Below are positions 59,895-64,000 of a DNA stretch of 64,000 nucleotides, one piece after another. A program made the position numbers and the translations under genes. Under the pieces are notes generated by a model. That model searched no databases. It was given only the letters and a program-made list of their open reading frames with translations, and had not been told where the DNA came from. The stretch lies in assembly GCA_038093975.1 (NCBI GenBank), contig JBBPTG010000002.1, positions 806,001-870,000 of the forward strand, written 5' to 3'. This DNA is from Chalciporus piperatus. Its lineage: Eukaryota > Basidiomycota > Agaricomycetes > Boletales > Boletaceae. How positions within the stretch are numbered: the stretch's first letter is position 1; each line of letters opens with the position of its first letter.

Positions 59895-60427
59895 TTACTT
59901 TTGGTATGACCACACATTCCGGAGCACTAAACCGATACGGAACCCCACAAAAATCAATGCAAAGCGTCAGCACTCTATTCCGAATACCAGCAATCCGAAT
60001 CAGAAGGAAACCAAGGTGTAGAATGCAACAGGGGGTTGAAAAGGGAAAAAAGGCACTACACTCACATCCTGCTTTGGTTGCTAGCCGGTTGAGAGAGTCA
60101 TCACTCTCGCCTTGTGAGCGGACCTGTCCGCAGAGTGCGAACGAGGTGTAGGTGTTCAACGCAGTGCCGTTGGCATCGACATCAACGACGTTGATCTGGA
60201 CCGATGCGTGGTCCTTGGAGGTAATCAGGCGGTCTGTGATCACACACACATCGCGCGCAGATATCAATGAGTCTCCTGGTATTCATCTGGATGACTTTGC
60301 AAACACATACTGGTGGCCGCACACTTGCGGGGAACGTAGAGATCGACAAGAACACCCTACCAGGCGGTGTGAGCGGTTCAAAGCGTCTGAAAGTGTCGCA
60401 GCGAGGACTTACCTGGTCGTTTTCCAT
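59895..60427 (-). CDS. RPS21: 40S ribosomal protein S21 (eS21)
   Basis: Exons join to [40 protein letters not shown], then [44 protein letters not shown]. This is eS21 at its usual ~87 residues. The first exon has five codons, a common arrangement for fungal ribosomal protein genes, and the last exon adds only LRNVWSYQK. eS21 sits on the head/platform side of the small subunit near uS2 and is needed for late 18S rRNA maturation. The last acceptor (TTTAG|TGCTCC, near 59920) was chosen because it restores the family's NVW end. Confidence 0.93.
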
Positions 60428-61156
60428 TGCGAGATCGTGAAATTGCGATGATGAGCAGGGGAGCAGCTGGTGTGGGATGCGTGGGAGAAGATTTGGTCAG
60501 AACTGTACAGTCGCGTAATTACGAGTATTGTTAAGTCCGAAGCCCGCTCCGAGGCCACGATCCCGGCTCTTTCCGGTTCGCCCCCCTGTTGACGGTACTT
60601 CCCTCAGCCTAACTTTCTCATGGATGAGTGGTCCGAGATGGAAACAACTTGACTTGCATCGTAGGCAAAACCTATGCATGAGAAAACAAACTATGGTGCG
60701 AGCACTGCTAGTATCGACATCGATACGGTAATAAAGATTTGGGGAAATGAAAAGACGATATATGCAGCGTAATGAAACAGGTTCAGTGAGAATATACGAA
60801 CAACATGGTGGTAGATGCGAAACATATAAACTGATGCAATGTGCAAAGATGGGACAAGAATGCAGGCATGGAGATACCAGAAACAAATGCAATGTATGAC
60901 CTTGACACAGATATTACTGATCCAGGTCCGTATGAAGCGATAGAGGAAAACATGGTCGTTGCAAGTGGGAAAATGATGAAGCAGATCTCGGTAGTAATAC
61001 ATCGCATGGCGGAAATGATGTTATTTGGCGGCGTAGATGGCGAGCGGAAGTGACTCGCGATTAACTGCAAAGGACATGTGATTATATGTCGAATAAGATG
61101 GAAATTGACTAGCGTGGACGATAGTCTCAGGGGAATCAAGGCACGGAAGAGAATAC
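60428..61156. other. Intergenic, RPS21 promoter side
   Basis: This 729 bp stretch holds the RPS21 promoter and the 3' UTR of the orphan gene to the right. The part 60680-61050 is AT-rich with hydrophobic-looking frames on the - strand that lack splice support. I see no gene. Confidence 0.4.
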
Positions 61157-61965
61157 TCAGAATGGAGTGCTTGGAATGTTCCCGTGTGGGAAGACGGGCA
61201 TGAGATTGCGAAAAGTGACTTGACTCGGATCGAATTGGACGCGAGGCGGTGGAGTCTTTGGGCAATTTGGGATGACATCGGTGAATTTGTGATGTGGGTG
61301 ATGTTGCCTGTGATGTAGTTCGTCATCAGGAGTTTCATGTCCGATCCCGATGGGATTCGAGCGGAGAGACGTTTTTCTTCGCCGTATGGGACCTGAAGCG
61401 GGAATACTGTCGATGAATGTGGCAGGATCCTCGTTTAGAGGTATTTGCGAAAGGTCTGCGATGTCGCAGTCAATGGGTCGGGGAATCTCGAGGGAGGAAA
61501 TCCAAGGAAGTTGGTCGAAGACGGAGGCGCGTGCAAATCCATCAAAAGGGCAATCGACTCGTTGTGGGTGGCGACGACGTCTGGTGCAGCGAGAAACACG
61601 GGATGGGGCGCGCCTCTTGTGAGATGGACCGCATGGTGTGGGTGACTTGGAGCTCTGTGGTATGTCACGTCAGACTTGGGGGAGTGAACGATGTATGACA
61701 CGACATACGAGTGCGGTGTAAGGTGGTTCGTTCAATCTGATTGGAGACAGCAGGCGTGGTGGAGACAAGAAATTTCGTGAAGGCGTTGTCTGCTGTGAGT
61801 GGTTTCAGGGTAAAAATCAGGACATGATGCACAGAGACCAACTGGGGAAGAGAACAGTTGCAAAGAGGTTCGCTGAGCGTGGGATGGCTCCTGAGAAAGC
61901 AGTTCGGAGTGGAATGGGGAGAGCTGGGCTGGTGAACGCGGGGAAGGTGCGTGGATGGCAGGCAT
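61157..61965 (-). CDS. Basic Ser/Pro/Arg-rich orphan protein, 233 residues
   Basis: Function not recognised. Three exons (61843-61965, 61709-61789, 61157-61654), all phase 0, give MPAIHAPSPRSPAQLSPFHSE through FPHGNIPSTPF. The N-terminal half is disordered, with many SP/TP sites and an Arg-rich run (CTRRRRHPQR). The middle has DGFARASVFDQLPWISSLEIPRP and an acidic patch DIADLSQIPLNEDPATFIDSIPAS, followed by IRRRKTSLRS, a good basophilic-kinase site. The C-terminus is His/Pro-rich. Regular phases across three exons and low-complexity composition argue for a real gene; a short linear-motif (regulatory) protein is a guess. Confidence 0.55.
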
Positions 61966-62959
61966 GATGTCTGATTGTGCCAGTGTGGACAATGGGGAGG
62001 GAAGAAAGGGGGATTGAAAGGAGTGATGCAACGAGTATTATATGGTTTATGTTTGTCGAGCTAAGGTGAGAGATTAGACATAATTACCTGCTCTGCGCAG
62101 GCATCCGAAAGGGGAGGACTCGACGGACAATGGAAAATCGCGCCAGGTGGATTCAGCGAGGACACCTGCATGCTACCGCCCCCCTCTTGCCATTTTGGGA
62201 AGCCTGACTCGCCTGCATGTCCATCTGCAACAAAGAAGACTCGCAGATCTCCAGGAACCGGCCGACCTTCGTGTCACTCGATGGCGCGTAGACAATCCAA
62301 CAATTTTTGTCCGCCCTCTCCCGCCCTTACCCTGACCGTCCGTCGCGTACAACAATGCAATGCCACAACGCGCCACACTCGTTACCGCCGGGTGATTTGT
62401 GAAGAGCTACCAAGTTGGGCGCATCGCTGAGCTACGTCGAAGTCCTCTGTCGTTCCATTTCCGAGCTGTTTGTTGTCCATCATGGGCGAACAATGCGGAA
62501 TGTCAATTTCGTCTGCCGCATCGAGAAAAAAGTTCGTCATGGGTCATCTGATTGTGCGAGGCACTTGATGCATGATGTCCAGCAATCCCCCGTCAGAGTG
62601 ACTCGTCGTATGATGGGAGATGGGACAAGTGTGCAATAAAGAGTCTCAGATAGTTGGTTTTGATCGCGAGAACAACTCAGACGCTCATACGTACGACCCA
62701 TTTTTGCTGTACCGTCATCGATTATCGCTCATATCACCCTCGGTACCAGTATGTTATCGTACATCTTGTTCCCTTGTAGAAGGGAGATCACACCCTGATC
62801 TTATGAGAACGAACTTGTATTCGTATGATACCAGTAAGTAGGATTTTGGTAGCCACTGCTCGTAAAATGCAACCGGGATGGAAAAGAAAATGTGCGACAA
62901 GGATGATGCAAGTAAGGTGAGGATACAGATACAGGTCATACAATTCTACTTCACGGCGT
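61966..62959. other. Long intergenic, no gene seen
   Basis: The 994 bp between the orphan start and the HSP90 stop (tandem, - strand) contains only short frames on both strands, none with domain-like composition or splice support. It should include the HSP90 3' UTR and the orphan promoter. Confidence 0.4.
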
Positions 62960-64000
62960 CTAGTCAATGTCCTCCATGGCAGAGGTGGAAGAAGGCTCGG
63001 CAGCTGGTGCTTCTTCGGGGGATGCCTCAGCCATGGGCTCGTCGTCATCGACATCAAGACCCAAGCTGATCATGCGGTTGATGCGCTTGGCGAATGACGT
63101 AGGGTCGTCAAGCGAAAACCCAGAGGTGAGCAGAGCGGTCTCGAAGAGGAGGTAAGTCAAGTCCCGAACAGACTTGTCAGCCTTGTCCTCCGCAACCTTG
63201 CGCTTGAGCTCCTTGATGATGGCGTTGTGAGGGTTGAGTTCGAGGGTCTTCTTCGATGCCATGTAGGAAGACATCGACGAGTCACGGAGAGCCTGAGCCT
63301 TCATGATACGCTCCTATATATGCCTGTAAGCGATGCTCAGACGCGCAAGACAAACACAAACGTACCATGTTTGATGACCAGCCGAATTGACCAGTAACGA
63401 GGACGCAAGGCGAGTCAATGATACGGTTGGAAACGACGACCTTCTCGACCTTGTCGCCAAGAGCCTCCTTGATCGTCGTGCAGAGGTCGCCGTATTGAGC
63501 AGCTTCCTCCTCGCGGACCTTCTTCTCCTCATCGGTCTCCTCCAGCTCAAGACCCTCCTTCGACACACAGACAAGCTTCTTGCCCTCGAACTCCTTGAGT
63601 TGAGTGATAGCGTACTCGTCAATGGGGTCAACCAAGAGGAGGACCTCAAAGCCCTTCTTCTTGAGGACCTCAAGGAATGGCGATTCCTTGACAGCAGCGA
63701 GGGATTCACCGGTCAGGTAGTAGATCGACTTCTGGATCTCAGGCATGCGGGTGATGTAGTCTGAACCGTCGTTGACAAGAATGACGCGGTATAGAAACAG
63801 AAGTTACTAACCTTTGAGCGAGGTCTGCTCCTCGGTGGACTTGGTCGTGAAGAAGCGCAAGAACTCAGCAAGTTTGCTGCGGTTCTGAGCATCCTCGTGG
63901 ATACCCAGCTTCAAGTTCTTGCCGAAGGCCTCGTAGAACTTGGCGAAGTTGTCCTTGTCCTCGGCGATCTCGGTAAAAACGTCCATACACTTCTTGACGA
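62960..64000 (-). CDS. HSP90: Hsp90 chaperone, C-terminal part (partial)
   Basis: The gene runs off the right edge; only middle and C-terminal domains are present. Exons 63812-64000+, 63366-63760 and 62960-63313 join in phase. Seen blocks: [35 protein letters not shown], then [68 protein letters not shown], and [12 protein letters not shown]. The linker to the end is Glu/Ala/Pro-rich and the protein terminates SAMEDID, where cytosolic Hsp90 normally ends MEEVD. That tail recruits TPR co-chaperones. The rest matches cytosolic Hsp82 throughout, with no organelle-type features in this part. Confidence 0.95.

Noticed and set aside
60691..61265. Hydrophobic - strand frames as a membrane protein
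   Set aside because: AT-rich sequence produces such frames by chance; there are no start context or splice partners, and they overlap the end of the orphan gene.

Overview
This looks like nuclear DNA of a filamentous basidiomycete, most likely an Agaricomycete. Genes are dense on both strands and split by many 45-65 nt GT-AG introns. The products are fungal: Slt11, Npr2, Utp21, Sfi1, Gyp7, Gid4, Yck-type casein kinase and Gsp1. Several families typical of mushrooms also occur: fungal LEA2-domain proteins, chitin-binding CBM19-like secreted proteins, and JmjC proteins with C-terminal Cys clusters. No prokaryotic operon, rRNA, tRNA or CRISPR array was found. All models below were built by hand from reading frames, splice signals and phase; no alignment was run.

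Layout. 0-14.7 kb: a small orphan (-), a mitochondrial SAP-domain protein (+), a YeeE/YedE (TsuA-like) membrane protein (+), splicing factor SLT11 (-), NEDD8-activating UBA3 (-), RCL1 (+), NPR2 (-), a LEA2-domain membrane protein (-) and a ZIP3/HEI10-like RING protein (-). 14.9-21.7 kb: a ~1300-residue JmjC protein (+) and casein kinase I (-). 21.9-27.6 kb: a Baeyer-Villiger-like flavin monooxygenase (-) whose seventh intron has grown to about 3.5 kb and holds an apparently intact transposase-like gene in the same orientation. 28-37 kb: GID4 (-), an orphan (+), Ran GTPase GSP1 (-), a DHA2-type MFS transporter (+) and a secreted two-module CBM19-like protein (-). 37.5-47.1 kb: UTP21, a coiled-coil orphan and SFI1, all (+). 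47.5-51 kb: a 75-residue PIG-Y-like protein (-), a large nuclear-type protein with a weak homeodomain-like motif (-) and a small coiled-coil protein (+). 51-56.2 kb: two convergent Gfo/Idh/MocA oxidoreductases and the aprataxin HNT3 (-). 56.4-64 kb: GYP7 (-), RPS21 (-), a basic orphan (-) and the 3' part of HSP90 (-), which runs off the right edge.

Most genes are housekeeping: splicing, rRNA processing (RCL1 and UTP21), nuclear transport, neddylation, TORC1 amino-acid signalling (NPR2), gluconeogenic enzyme turnover (GID4), centrosome/SPB duplication (SFI1) and DNA repair (HNT3). They are not arranged as a pathway cluster. The parts most worth a second look are the transposon-laden monooxygenase intron, the divergent homeodomain-like protein, the Hsp90 C-terminus, a GC-AG intron in GSP1, overlapping E-box/CRE sites, and several short orphan genes that only become visible after splicing. 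I saw no convincing new multi-gene system.
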